Source of the DNA: Halomonas sp.
GTDB taxonomy: Bacteria; Pseudomonadota; Gammaproteobacteria; Pseudomonadales; Halomonadaceae
Reading direction: 5' to 3'
Assembly: GCA_018401555.1 (NCBI GenBank)
Contig: JAGYKP010000077.1
Span: forward strand, 1-64,000
Length of the DNA stretch: 64,000 nt
In this document: positions 26,901-36,210 of the stretch, in pieces
Layout of the letters: each line of letters opens with the position of its first letter
Numbering within the stretch: the stretch's first letter is position 1
Position numbers and translations under genes: made by a program
The notes under the pieces: generated by a model
What the model was told of the DNA's origin: nothing
Database searches by the model: none
Seen by the model: the letters and a program-made list of their open reading frames with translations, nothing else

Positions 26901-28137
26901 CTATCGCCATAGTGGCGGCAGCGGGCGGCCATTGACGCGCACCTTGCCCCGCACCACGTCCACCGCCAGCTCCCGGGTGTCCAGCGGCAGTCCCAGCCAC
27001 AGCGCCACCACGGTGGGCACCTCGCGCCAGACGAAGTCACCGTCCAGGCGGCTGCGCCAACGGGCCTGCTCGGCGGGATCATCGAGTCGTGCGACGCTGA
27101 GCTCATCGAGGCGCCGTGGATCGAAGATCAGCGCCCCCTCCCCTTGGGCGGAAAGGCCCAGCATGGGGCTGTCGAGCGCCACCGCGGTGACATCCAGGCG
27201 CGGCGAATCCTGCAGCAGCGCCTTGAGCTCCGGCTCGAGCCGCTCGATCAGCTCACGTGGGGTCTGCCGATGGACCTGCATGACCTCTTCGCGCAGGCGG
27301 CGCAGCAGGGTACGCAACGCCTCGGCATCGACGCGGGAAAACTGCGCCGTCGCGCCTCCGGTAAGCAGCACCTGATCGGCAGCCATCAGCTGCCCCAGGT
27401 TCAGCTCGCCGTCGATGAGAAGCTCGCTATCGTCGAGCTGCATGCGACTGCGGTAGACCAGCTCGCTGCCATCCAGCTCGAGGTCCGGCTGACTCCAGGA
27501 GACCCGGTCGAGGCGCAGCAGGTCATGCTGGGTGAAATGGTGGGCATCGGCGGTATAGGCGTAGCGACTCTCCAGGCTGGTCGGCCCGGCCTCCAGGGTG
27601 ACGACCCCATCGGTGAGACGCAGCGGCTTGAGACGGGCGCGCAGCCACCAGTCGCCATACTCGCCGCCGAAGGTGACCTGCCCACCCTGGAAGTCGAGCT
27701 CGCGCTGGCCCTGGCGCACCACGAAGGGAGCCAGCCCGACACTGCCCTTGAGGGCGCCGCCCAGGGTCTGGTAGCGGGCGTGCCAGCGCGGCGCCGTGGA
27801 GGGCAGCGCATCGCCGAACAGGCGCTGGCGTGCCAGTGCCCAGGGTGGGCTGGATCTCGCCGTCCAGCCGGGTGCTGAGCACGCCGTGGCGCGCGGTATA
27901 GGTGAAGGCGAGCTGCCAGCCGTCGCCCAGCAGCGGGGCGATCAGCACGCGCCCCGACGAAGAGAGCCAGCCGCGTTCGACATCCTCGCGCTCGACCACC
28001 AGCTCACCGCGCGCCTCCAGGTCGTTCAGGGTGCGCAGCAGCTCGCGTTCGAAGAGCAGCGAGGCGGCGTACTGGGCCACCGCCCAGACCAGCGCCAGGC
28101 CTACCACCACCGGCACGATCAGTCGTTCCTTGCGCAT
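26901..28137 (-). CDS. YdgA/DUF945 family protein (frameshifted)
   Basis: N-terminal membrane anchor (about residues 6-28, VPVVVGLALVWAVAQYAASLL), then a long beta-rich periplasmic region with repeated LxLxxLxLxxG patterns (WLRARLKPLRLTDGVVTLEA), as in YdgA/DUF945 proteins. The frame breaks near 27838-27842 after QPTLGT, and the C-terminal 270 residues continue in another frame. The repaired size is about 411 residues. The function is unknown; AsmA-like envelope proteins are distant analogues. It lies directly upstream of lon. Confidence 0.65.
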
Positions 28138-28195
28138 GCTCACTCCCTTCCCTGCGACGCCTGCTCCGGCATCCGCGAAATACCGCCGTGCCGTT

Positions 28196-28669
28196 CTAGT
28201 GCAGCCAGAACCACAGGTGCATGAGGCTCCAGGCGTAGATGCCGGCGAGGACATCGTCGATCATGATGCCGAAGCCACCGGCCACATGGCGGTCGGCCCA
28301 GCGGATGGGGAACGGCTTGATCACGTCGAATACCCGGAAGACCAGGAACCCCCAAAGCGCCGACTCCCAGGAGAAGGGCACCGCCGCCATGGTGATCCAA
28401 TAGCCCACGAACTCATCCCAGACAATACCCGAATGGTCGTGGACGCCGAGGTCGCGGGAGGTCTTCTCGCACAACCACACGCCCCACACGAAGGCGATGA
28501 AGACCACCCCCCAGTACCAGGAGAGCGGCAGTTCGGAGAGCAACCAGTAGAAGGGGATGGCGGCCAGGGTACCGAAGGTCCCCGGTGCCCAGGGCACGGT
28601 ACCGCTCCCCAGGCCGAAGGCCAGGAAGTGGGAGGGGCGATGCCAGACGCTGGATGGGGCGCGATTCAT
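28196..28669 (-). CDS. pgpA: Phosphatidylglycerophosphatase A
   Basis: 157 residues. FGLGSGTVPWAPGTFGTLAA (about 18-37), the acidic catalytic block IVWDEFVGYWI (about 82-92), FRVFDVIKPFP and the C-terminal GGFGIMIDDVLAGIYA are the PgpA signatures. It removes phosphate from PGP in phosphatidylglycerol synthesis at the inner membrane. Its ATG overlaps the thiL stop (ATGA), so it is the last gene of the nrdR-rib-nusB-thiL block. Confidence 0.96.
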   Translation of the reverse strand: MNRAPSSVWHRPSHFLAFGLGSGTVPWAPGTFGTLAAIPFYWLLSELPLSWYWGVVFIAFVWGVWLCEKTSRDLGVHDHSGIVWDEFVGYWITMAAVPFSWESALWGFLVFRVFDVIKPFPIRWADRHVAGGFGIMIDDVLAGIYAWSLMHLWFWLH

Positions 28670-29633
28670 GAAGTGCCTCCCGGAGGGGCGCCACGGAAGT
28701 GCTGCCAACCGGTGCGCTGGGCCGCCGGCACGCCACTTACGCCCGGCGCCTGGGTCAGGCGACCGACCACCGTCAGCGGCAGCTCGAGTGCTGCCAGGCG
28801 TCGGCGGGCCTCGTCCAGGTGCTCGGCGGGCAGGCACACAAGCAGCTCGTAGTCATCGCCGCCGGTGAGCGCCGCCTGGCGCGCGCCCTCCTCGCCCAGC
28901 GCCGCTCACCAGCCCCTCGGCCAGCGGCAACGTCTCGGGCTCGAGATGGGCGCCGCCCCGGAGTGTTCGAGGATATGGCCCAGGTCGGCGAGCAGCCCAT
29001 CGGAGATATCCACCGCGGCCGAGGCCAGCCCGGCCAGGGCTCCTCGCCGGCGGCCAGCCGCGGCCGGGGAGTGAGATAGCGCCGCAGCAGTGGATGCGCG
29101 GGGTCGCGTTCGCCTGCCTGCCACGCCGCCAGGCCACCGGCACCACCACCCAGGGCGCCGGTCACCGCTACCAGGTCGCCGGGACGGCCGCCGCCGCGGG
29201 TCATGGCCGCCTCGGGTGCCACCTCGCCCATCACGGTGACGCCGATGGCCAGTTCACCGCGGGTGATGTCGCCCCCGGCCAGGCGGGTACCGGTCGTCTC
29301 GCAGAGTGCCAGGAAGCCACGCGAGAAGCCCTCCAGCCAGGCGTCCTCGCTCTCTTCCAGCGACAGCGACATGAAGCACCAGCGCGCCCTGGCGCCCATG
29401 GCGGCCAGGTCGGAGAGGCTGACCGCCAGGGCCCGATGGCCAACCGCCTCGGGCGGGGCGTCGGGAGGGAAGTGCACCCCGCATACGGAGGTATCGACGC
29501 TCACCGCCAGCCGGCATCCCGGGGTGGGGGCCAGCAGCGCACAGTCGTCGCCCACGCCCAGCACCACGCCGGACTCAGGGTCGGGGGCGGCGGGAGTGAA
29601 GTAGCGCGCGATGAGATCGAATTCGCTGTGCAT
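28666..29633 (-). CDS. thiL: Thiamine-monophosphate kinase ThiL (several frameshifts)
   Basis: The N-terminal two thirds are clear: GVGDDCALL (about 26-34) binds Mg/ATP, and VSVDTSVCGVHFPPDAPPEA, LSDLAAMGA and GGDITRG are ThiL motifs. Beyond about 29045 the frame shifts at least three times (near 29040, 28957 and 28905). Pieces in the other frames read AVDISDGLLADLGHILEHSG, GDDYELLVCLP and a tail ending GAPPGGTS with the stop at 28666. The repaired product is about 323 residues. It phosphorylates TMP to TPP, the last essential step, so true loss is unlikely given the intact operon. Confidence 0.9.
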
Positions 29634-29644
29634 CCGGTCACCCT

Positions 29645-30142
29645 TCAGCGGCGGCGGGCGGCCACCTCGGCGCCGCGAAGGCGCCCGGCAAGCTTGTCGA
29701 GGATGCCGTTGACGTACTTGTGGCCGTCGGTGGCACCGAACGACTTGGCCAGCTCGACGCCTTCGTTGATCGCCACGCGGTAGGGCACGTCCAGGCGCCG
29801 CGAGAGCTCGTAGGCGCCCAGGCGCAGGATGGCCAGCTCGATGGCGTCGAGCTCCTCGAGCTTACGGTCGAGTAGCGGCGCGATGGAGGCGTCGAGGTCG
29901 GCGCGGAAGCGCGCCACGTTGTGCACCAGCTCATGGAACAGCGCCAGATCGGCGATCTCCATGACCTTGTGCCAGTTCTCGTGGTCCTCGAGGTCATCGT
30001 CGGCCAGCTGGCTACGGAATTCCATCTCCACCGCACTCATCGACTTGCCGGTCATCTGCCACTGATAGAGACACTGCACCGCCAGTTCGCGGGCGGCACG
30101 CCGACCCTGCTGCGCCTTCGAGGGCGTGCGCTCGCGGCTCAT
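29645..30142 (-). CDS. nusB: Transcription antitermination factor NusB
   Basis: 165 residues. [19 protein letters not shown] (about 14-32) and the C-terminal [32 protein letters not shown] region (in two blocks, about 117-150) are the NusB hallmarks. It binds boxA RNA with NusE for rRNA antitermination. The start overlaps the ribH stop by ATGA. Confidence 0.97.
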   Translation of the reverse strand: MSRERTPSKAQQGRRAARELAVQCLYQWQMTGKSMSAVEMEFRSQLADDDLEDHENWHKVMEIADLALFHELVHNVARFRADLDASIAPLLDRKLEELDAIELAILRLGAYELSRRLDVPYRVAINEGVELAKSFGATDGHKYVNGILDKLAGRLRGAEVAARRR

Positions 30143-30633
30143 GCCTCCTCCTCGGCGCCACCGCCCAGCTGGCGCATCAGCGAGACCATTTCCATGGCCG
30201 CCATGGCCGCCTCGGCGCCCTTGTTGCCGGCCTTGGTGCCGGAACGCTCGATGGCCTGCTCGATGGAATTGACGGTGAGCACGCCGTTGGCGATGGGGGT
30301 CTCGAACTCCAGCTGCAGGTTGCCCAGCGCCGTGTTGCAGCCGCCCGCCACGTACTCGAAATGCGGGGTGCCGCCGCGGATCACCGCGCCCAGGGCGATA
30401 ACCGCCTCGGGGCGCGCCACCTTGAGCACCTGCTGGACCGCCAGCGGCAGCTCCCAGGCGCCGGGCACGTGGACGATGTCGATGTTCTCGGCATCCACAC
30501 CATGGCGCACCAGGATATCCACGGCTCCCTCGACGAGGCTATCCACCACATGGTGGTTGAAGCGCCCCACCACGATCACATAGCGGCCGTCGACGTCGAC
30601 GAAGCTGCCTTCCAGTTGAGAAATGGGTTCCAT
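30139..30633 (-). CDS. ribH: 6,7-dimethyl-8-ribityllumazine synthase
   Basis: 164 residues. [17 protein letters not shown] (about 23-39), [10 protein letters not shown] (about 56-65) and [17 protein letters not shown] (about 80-96), with the catalytic His, are the lumazine synthase motifs. It makes the riboflavin precursor from the RibB and RibD products. The start at 30633 follows GAAACCGACATG; the upstream in-frame extension lacks homology. It overlaps nusB by ATGA. Confidence 0.97.
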   Translation of the reverse strand: MEPISQLEGSFVDVDGRYVIVVGRFNHHVVDSLVEGAVDILVRHGVDAENIDIVHVPGAWELPLAVQQVLKVARPEAVIALGAVIRGGTPHFEYVAGGCNTALGNLQLEFETPIANGVLTVNSIEQAIERSGTKAGNKGAEAAMAAMEMVSLMRQLGGGAEEEA

Positions 30634-30724
30634 GTCGGTTTCCTGCTGAGACTCTCGGGCGCAGCCGAGCCGCGCCTGGTATTGAACAAGAGTGTTGAAT
30701 ATAGAGTGTCGAATTGGCGCCGGC

Positions 30725-31894
30725 TCACTCGCCGACGGTATCGTCACCGCCAGCCGGCACATCCTCGGGGCCCAGGCGCTCCACCACCTCCAGGTCGAAG
30801 CCGGAGATCGCCGAGAACTTCCAGGGCGAGCTGAGCAGGCGCATCTGACCCACGCCCAGGTGGCGCAGGATCTGCGAGCCGGTGCCGATGGTCAGGTAGT
30901 TTCCGGCGCCATCGGAATCGCTGGTACGCGGGGCACGGCGACGCTCGAGGAAGATATCGAGCTGGTCGCGCAGGTCGAGGCGCGGTCGGCCATGGTCGAG
31001 CAGCACGAAGACGCCGCGCTCGCTGCGCGCCACCTCGGCGATGGCCTGGTGGGAGGTCCAGTGCCCCCCCTCGCCCTTCTGCAGGCAGAGCAGGTCGCGC
31101 ATGGTGTCGGCCAGGTGCACGCGAACCGTGGTCGGCGACTCGGGACTCGGCCGGCCCTTGACCAGTGCCAGGTGGTGGGCGCCCTGGATGCTGTCACGGA
31201 AGACGTGCAGGGTGAGCTCGCCGTGGGCGGTCTTCACCGTGGTCGACTCCTCGTGATCCACGGTCTGCTCGTTGTGGATGCGATAGTGGATCAGGTCGGC
31301 GATGGTGCCCATCCTGATGCCATGCTCCTCGGCAAAGCGCTCGAGCTCGGGGCGGCGAGCCATGGTGCCGTCGTCGTTCATGATCTCGCAGATCACGCCG
31401 CTGGGGTCGAGGCCGGCCAGGGAGGCCAGGTCGCAGGCGGCCTCGGTATGGCCAGCACGCCGCAGCACGCCGCCGGGCTCGGCCATCAGCGGAAAGATAT
31501 GGCCGGGCTGGACGATATCCTCGGGGCGGGCGTCGCGGGCCACGGCGGCCTGTACGGTGCGCGCGCGGTCGGCGGCGGAGATGCCGGTGGTGACGCCCTC
31601 GGCGGCCTCGATGGAGAGGGTGAACTTGGTGCCGAAGCCGGAACCGTTGTCGTTGACCATCAGTGGCAGCTTGAGCCGCTCGCAGCGACTGCGGGTCATC
31701 GGCAGGCAGATCAGGCCGCGGGCATGGCGGGCCATGAAGTTGATGTGCTCGGACTGCACCTTCTCGGCGGCCATGATGATGTCGCCTTCGTTCTCGCGAT
31801 CCTCATCGTCCATCAGGATCACCATCTTGCCCTGACGGATGTCCTCGATCAGGTCTTCGATAGGGGCCAGGCCCCCGGCAGTGGCGTGCACCAT
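30725..31894 (-). CDS. ribB: 3,4-dihydroxy-2-butanone-4-phosphate synthase with degenerate GCH II-like domain (RibBX type)
   Basis: 389 residues. The N-terminal RibB domain (1-200) is complete: [20 protein letters not shown] (about 24-43) with the acidic metal site, THEGGxxR-like region ([10 protein letters not shown]), and [12 protein letters not shown]. The C-terminal half resembles GTP cyclohydrolase II, but the zinc triad CxSECLTGD...RCDCG is missing: the aligned stretch reads [15 protein letters not shown]...GGHW. So this half should not make the pyrimidine product, and RibA must be encoded elsewhere. RibBX-type proteins are known in other Proteobacteria. It lies between ribD and ribH, with a repeat-bearing 166-base gap upstream. 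Confidence 0.93.
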   Translation of the reverse strand: MVHATAGGLAPIEDLIEDIRQGKMVILMDDEDRENEGDIIMAAEKVQSEHINFMARHARGLICLPMTRSRCERLKLPLMVNDNGSGFGTKFTLSIEAAEGVTTGISAADRARTVQAAVARDARPEDIVQPGHIFPLMAEPGGVLRRAGHTEAACDLASLAGLDPSGVICEIMNDDGTMARRPELERFAEEHGIRMGTIADLIHYRIHNEQTVDHEESTTVKTAHGELTLHVFRDSIQGAHHLALVKGRPSPESPTTVRVHLADTMRDLLCLQKGEGGHWTSHQAIAEVARSERGVFVLLDHGRPRLDLRDQLDIFLERRRAPRTSDSDGAGNYLTIGTGSQILRHLGVGQMRLLSSPWKFSAISGFDLEVVERLGPEDVPAGGDDTVGE

Positions 31895-31988
31895 GAGATC
31901 TCCAGAAATTCTGCGTGGCAGGCGTCGGCAGGCGGCGACAATCATGTCGTCCACAGGCGTCGCCTCGCCTCGAAACGGCGTCAGGGTA

Positions 31989-32044
31989 CCTTGGCGCGGC
32001 AGCGGGCGCCAGTAAAGAGGCCTTGGCGCGGCAGCGGGCGCCAG
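31989..32044. repeat. Two 24-bp direct repeats, each a small hairpin
   Basis: Identical 24-base units at 31989-32012 and 32021-32044, period 32, in the ribD-ribB gap. Each can fold TGGCGC / GCGCCA. The gap is where ribE sits in related operons. Confidence 0.85.
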
Positions 32045-32060
32045 AGAGCCCTAGCCAAGA

Positions 32061-33206
32061 TCAAGTGCTCGCCACTCGCCGCCGCGGCCGGGCGATAATG
32101 CGCCAGTCCTGCCCCACGGCGCGGATATCGAGGATCTCCAGGCCGCGCTGGTGGGCCATGGTCTCGATGCCGGCGAGCTGGAACAGCGGACGGGCGTCGC
32201 CGCCGAGCAGGGTGGGCGCCACGAACAGCTGCATCTCGTCCACCAGGCCGGCATCGAGCATGGCACCGGCCAGGGTCGCCCCGGTCTCCAGCAGCACCTC
32301 GTTGGCCTGCTCGACCTCGGCCAGGTGACGCAGCAGGGCGTCGAGGTCGACCCGGCCATCACCGCCGGCGGGCAGGGTGAGCACCTCGGCCCCGGCATGG
32401 GTCAGGCGCGCAATGCGCTCCACCTCGACGCCCTCCACGGCAACCACCAGGGTACGCCCCGGCTCGCTGAGACAGGCCGCCGCCTCGGGCAGGCGCAGGC
32501 GGCTGTCGACGATCACCCGCAGCGGCTGACGCGCGGCAATGGCCTCGACATCGTCGAGACCGAGCTGGTCGGCACGCACGGTGAGTCGCGAGTTGTCGAA
32601 GATTACCGACTCGACACCGGTGAGCACGGCGCTCGAGCGGGCGCGCAGGCGCTGCACCTGACGCCTGGCCTGGGGACCGGTGATCCACTGTGATTCACCG
32701 GACTGCATGGCGGTGCGGCCGTCGAGGCTCATGGCCATCTTCAGGCGCACGAAGGGGCGGCCGTGGTCCATGCGCCGCACGAAGCCGACGTTCAGCGCCC
32801 GGGCCTGGTCCTCGGCGATACCCACGGTCACCTCGATACCCGCCTCGCGCAGCAGGGCGATGCCACGCCCGGCCACCGCCGGGTTGGGGTCCTCCATGGC
32901 CACCACCACACGGGCCACGCCAGCCTCGATCAGGGCCACCGCGCAGGGCCCGGTACGGCCGTGATGGGAGCAGGGCTCCAGCGTCACGTAGGCGGTGGCG
33001 CCGCGGGCCGCCTCGCCGGCGGATCTCAGCGCATGCACCTCGGCGTGGGGCTCGCCGGCGCGGGCGTGGTAGCCCTCCCCTACCAGGCGCCCATCCTTTA
33101 CCAGCACACAACCGACCCGGGGATTGGGATGCGCGGTATAGAGGCCGCGCCGGGCCAGCTCGAGGGCTCGGGCCATCCAGGTTTCCGGGGGCGTGGGGTG
33201 GGCCAT
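32061..33206 (-). CDS. ribD: Bifunctional riboflavin deaminase/reductase RibD
   Basis: 381 residues. The N-terminal deaminase domain has zinc ligands in HAEVHAL (about 50-56) and PCSHHGRTGPC (about 75-85). The C-terminal reductase domain shows FVRLKMAMSLDGRTAM (about 147-162), QWITGPQARRQVQRLRA and the C-terminal LLETGATLAGAML and LFVAPTLLGG. It converts the GCH II product in two steps. The start at 33206 gives the usual N-terminus; it begins 16 bases after nrdR. Confidence 0.97.
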   Translation of the reverse strand: MAHPTPPETWMARALELARRGLYTAHPNPRVGCVLVKDGRLVGEGYHARAGEPHAEVHALRSAGEAARGATAYVTLEPCSHHGRTGPCAVALIEAGVARVVVAMEDPNPAVAGRGIALLREAGIEVTVGIAEDQARALNVGFVRRMDHGRPFVRLKMAMSLDGRTAMQSGESQWITGPQARRQVQRLRARSSAVLTGVESVIFDNSRLTVRADQLGLDDVEAIAARQPLRVIVDSRLRLPEAAACLSEPGRTLVVAVEGVEVERIARLTHAGAEVLTLPAGGDGRVDLDALLRHLAEVEQANEVLLETGATLAGAMLDAGLVDEMQLFVAPTLLGGDARPLFQLAGIETMAHQRGLEILDIRAVGQDWRIIARPRRRVAST

Positions 33207-33222
33207 GGGGGGGGGCTCCGGG

Positions 33223-33696
33223 TCAGCGAGGTGGCGTCTGGTCGGGATCCTGGGCGAGACGCTCGATCTCGGCGCGGAACTCGTCGATGTCCTGGAAGCG
33301 GCGGTAGACCGAGGCGAAGCGGATGTAGGCCACCTGGTCGAGGCCACGCAGCGCGGCCATTACCGCCTCACCGATGTCGCGGGCATGAATCTCGCGCTCG
33401 CCCCGGGCACGCAGGGTCTGGCGGATGCGCTGCACCGAGGCCTCGATGGCCTCGGCGCTGACCGGGCGCTTCTCCAGGGCGCGCAGCATGCCGGCACGCA
33501 GCTTCTGCTCGTTGAAGGCTTCACGGGAGCCATCGCCCTTGATCACCCGCGGCATGATCAGCTCGGCGGTCTCGTAGGTGGTAAAGCGCTCGCCGCAGGC
33601 CACGCACTGGCGACGCCGGCGCACCTGGTCCCCTTCGGCGACCAGCCGCGAGTCGGTGACCTTGGTGTCGTGGGTGCCGCAGAAGGGACAGTGCAT
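33223..33696 (-). CDS. nrdR: Transcriptional repressor NrdR
   Basis: 157 residues. Zinc ribbon CPFCG...[12 protein letters not shown] (residues 3-42), then an ATP-cone domain (about 49-139) starting [20 protein letters not shown]. It represses ribonucleotide reductase genes through (d)ATP sensing. First gene of the rib-nusB-thiL-pgpA operon, as in many Gammaproteobacteria. Confidence 0.97.
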   Translation of the reverse strand: MHCPFCGTHDTKVTDSRLVAEGDQVRRRRQCVACGERFTTYETAELIMPRVIKGDGSREAFNEQKLRAGMLRALEKRPVSAEAIEASVQRIRQTLRARGEREIHARDIGEAVMAALRGLDQVAYIRFASVYRRFQDIDEFRAEIERLAQDPDQTPPR

Positions 33697-33772
33697 GGCA
33701 GGGTTCCAGAACGGGGAAACGGGACTCCTCGTATTGTACTGACTCGAGCCCCGCCCGCCCAGCGGCGCCGCC

Positions 33773-34276
33773 TCAGTGGCCGGAGTGCGACATCCCCGCG
33801 GCCGGCTCGTTCGCCTGGCCGTGACCCATGGTCTCGATGCGACGCACCGGCGCCTGGAGCTCCAGGGTCTGGCCGTCGTCGAAGGTCAGGCTGAGCGCCA
33901 CCTCGTCACCCTCGTGGAGCGGCTCGACCAGGCCGATCAGCATCAGGTGATAGCCGCCCGGGGCCAGTTGCGCACCCTCGCCCGCCGGCACCGGGATCGT
34001 TTCCACCTGGCGCATCTGCATCACGCCATCCACATCCACATGGTTGTGGAGTTCCGCCACCCGGGCCGCCGGGGTGCTGGCCGCCACCAGGGCGCGATCC
34101 GACTCGCCTTCGTTATGCAGCATCATGAAGGCGGCAGTGGTCGTGGAGACCGGCGGCACGGCACGCACATGCGCACCCTCGACGCTCAGCGAGTCGGCCA
34201 GTGCCGCGCTGCTGGCCAGACAGGTAAGCAGCGCAACCATCGGGCCGCGCCAGGACAGGGGGAAACGTGGCAGCAT
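33773..34276 (-). CDS. Periplasmic copper chaperone PCu(A)C
   Basis: 167 residues with a signal peptide (1-27, [19 protein letters not shown]). The copper site H-x10-M-x21-H-x-M fits: His and Met in [16 protein letters not shown] and the pair in [11 protein letters not shown] His-rich end (GMSHSGH) may add sites. Known role: delivery of Cu(I) to cytochrome oxidase. The start at 34276 is the ATG of MLPRFPL. It is divergent from the TlpA fusion, with 184 bases between starts, and groups with thiol-redox genes. Confidence 0.93.
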   Translation of the reverse strand: MLPRFPLSWRGPMVALLTCLASSAALADSLSVEGAHVRAVPPVSTTTAAFMMLHNEGESDRALVAASTPAARVAELHNHVDVDGVMQMRQVETIPVPAGEGAQLAPGGYHLMLIGLVEPLHEGDEVALSLTFDDGQTLELQAPVRRIETMGHGQANEPAAGMSHSGH

Positions 34277-34460
34277 GCTGGTGATCCTCTCGGAAATGGG
34301 AACCTGATGGCACAGCATAGGTCAGGAGCAGCCGTGTGTTCGCGCTTGCGACATAACGCCCCAGCGCGGTGGAGATTAATGCACCGCTAATCACCGGCTG
34401 TCAGGCTCTGCTCCTGGCGGCATGACCGCCGACGGATTCATCGGCAAGGAGCCTTTCCCC

Positions 34461-35281
34461 ATGCAGGCATTGAACCAGAGCATCGCCGTGGGTCCCATGG
34501 GATTCTCGATCGGCCAGCTGCTGATCATCCTGGCCTTCGGCATCGCCCTGTTGACCGGGGCGCTGATCGGCCGACGCCACCGCACGCCCACGGCCGACAC
34601 CCTCTTCAACCTGCTGCTGATCGCCCTGGTCGGCGCACGCCTGGTATTCGTGGTGCGCTACTGGGGCAGCTACGACGGCGTCCTTTCACTGCTGGACATC
34701 CGCGATGGCGGCTTCGACCCCCTGGGCGGCCTCGCAGCCGGCCTGGGCTATGCCACACCGGCGGCTGTGGCGCTCCCCGCCAGCGAGTGCCGCTGGGCGG
34801 CGCGCTGCTGGCCGGCGCCCTGACCTGGGGGCTGACCGCGGGCCCGCTGCTGTTGATGGAAGATCGCGGCCGCCCGCTTCCCGACACGCCCCTGACCACC
34901 CTGGCGGGAGAGGCCACCGACCTGCCGGGCCTGGCCGAGCGTCAGGGCCAGCCGCTGGTGGTCAACCTGTGGGCCACCTGGTGCCCGCCGTGCCGGCGCG
35001 AGATGCCGGTATTCGAGCAGGCCCAGGACGAGGCCAGCGACATCACCTTCGCCTTCGTCAACCAGGGCGAGGATGTGGCGCTGGTGAACCGCTTCCTCGA
35101 CGAGCAGTCTCTGGAACTGGACAACGTGCTGCTCGATGCGCGCACCGCCCTGGGTGACGTGACCGGCGCCATGGCCATGCCCACCACGCTTTTCTATGAC
35201 GCCGAGGGGCGTCTGGTGGATACCCACTTCGGCGAACTCTCCCACGCCACCCTGCGCCAGGGGCTGGAACGCCTGCGCTGA
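34461..35281 (+). CDS. TlpA-type thioredoxin with Lgt-like membrane N-terminus (frameshifted)
   Basis: The N-terminal half has membrane segments resembling prolipoprotein diacylglyceryl transferase (FGIALLTGALIGRR and GARLVFVVRYWGSYDG, then GGFDPLGGLAAG). The C-terminal half is a TlpA/thioredoxin domain with the active site WATWCPPCRREMPVFEQ and the cis-Pro loop AMPTTLFYDAEGR. Between 34745 and 34790 the frame changes, probably through two indels; RRLWRSPPAS in a third frame is the linker. The product is about 273 residues. AAGGAG before 34461 decides the start over the upstream ATG at 34422. It is a membrane-tethered periplasmic reductase and likely partners DsbG and PCu(A)C. Confidence 0.82.
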
Positions 35282-35340
35282 CGCCCTGCTTCGAGACACT
35301 GCACCTCAGCCTTTACGACAACCGTCACAAGGACCCCACA

Positions 35341-36102
35341 ATGCGACACCCACTCAAGTTACCGGCCATCGGCGCCCTGACCCTGGCCTTCGCGGCTCCC
35401 GCCCTGGCCAATGATGACCTGCCCGCCCCGGTGGCCGCCCTCACCGAGCAGGGCCTGACCATCCACGGCGAGTTCGAGGGCCCGGCCGGGCTGACCGGCT
35501 GCGGCGCCAGCCACCCCGCCGGCGAAGTGGCCATCTACCTGCTGCCGGGTGGCGAGCACGCCATCGTCGGCACCCTGGTCGATGCCAAGGGCAACAACCT
35601 CTCCGAGCCTGCACTGGACAAGCACGTGCGCGCCGCCCAGTTCGCCGAGGTGTGGCGGGACCTGGAGGCAAGCCACTGGATCGCTGATGGCGACCCCGAG
35701 GCCGAGCATGTCGTGTATACCTTTACCGACCCCAACTGCCCCTACTGCCGCCAGTTCTGGCACGACGCCCGCCCCTGGGTCGAAGCCGGCAAGGTGCAGC
35801 TGCGCCACATCATGATCGGCGTGCTGGCCTCGGACAGCCCGGCCAAGGCCGCCGCCCTGCTCGGCGCCGACGATCCCGCCGCCGCCCTCCACGCCCACAG
35901 TGGCGACGGCGAGGAGATCGAGGCCGGACCCCAGTCACGCGAGGTCGAGGAGCAGGTCTACGCCAACAACCAGCTGTTCGACTCGCTGGGCTTCATGGCC
36001 ACCCCGACCACCCTCTTCCGCAATGGCGACCGGGTCGATCGCATCGAGGGCGTGCCCAGCCCCGAGCGCCTCGAGGAGGCCATGGGCGGTCCGGCACCCT
36101 GA
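35341..36102 (+). CDS. dsbG: Thiol:disulfide interchange protein DsbG
   Basis: 253 residues with signal peptide (1-23, cleavage after ALA). An N-terminal dimerisation domain is followed by the thioredoxin fold with active site DPNCPYCRQFW (about 130-140); CPYC rather than CGYC points to DsbG over DsbC. The cis-Pro loop is ATPTTLFRNGDR (about 219-230). It protects single cysteines from sulfenylation and is reduced by a DsbD-like membrane protein, possibly the TlpA fusion upstream (60-base gap, same strand). Confidence 0.92.
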   Translation: MRHPLKLPAIGALTLAFAAPALANDDLPAPVAALTEQGLTIHGEFEGPAGLTGCGASHPAGEVAIYLLPGGEHAIVGTLVDAKGNNLSEPALDKHVRAAQFAEVWRDLEASHWIADGDPEAEHVVYTFTDPNCPYCRQFWHDARPWVEAGKVQLRHIMIGVLASDSPAKAAALLGADDPAAALHAHSGDGEEIEAGPQSREVEEQVYANNQLFDSLGFMATPTTLFRNGDRVDRIEGVPSPERLEEAMGGPAP

Positions 36103-36140
36103 GCGCAGTCGCCTTCCCGCCCACGCGGCTACTGACGAAA

Positions 36141-36174
36141 CAGGCCCCGCCCGGCAGCTGCCGGGCGGGGCCTG
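36141..36174. terminator. Strong bidirectional terminator
   Basis: A perfect 17-bp inverted repeat (36141-36157 with 36158-36174) beginning CAGGCCCCGCC, between convergent dsbG and tsdA. A short TTTCGTC follows on the tsdA side. Confidence 0.7.
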
Positions 36175-36210
36175 TCGATCTGGCGCCAGGTTACCGGCGC
36201 CGGGGGCGGA

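Noticed and set aside
28666-29633. thiL as a decayed pseudogene
   Set aside because: Every conserved block is present in order in one of the frames, neighbours are intact, and the same error type affects many other genes.
31895-32060. FMN riboswitch upstream of ribB
   Set aside because: The conserved AGGGGCAGGGTGAAATTCCC-type sequence is absent; only the two direct repeats are visible.
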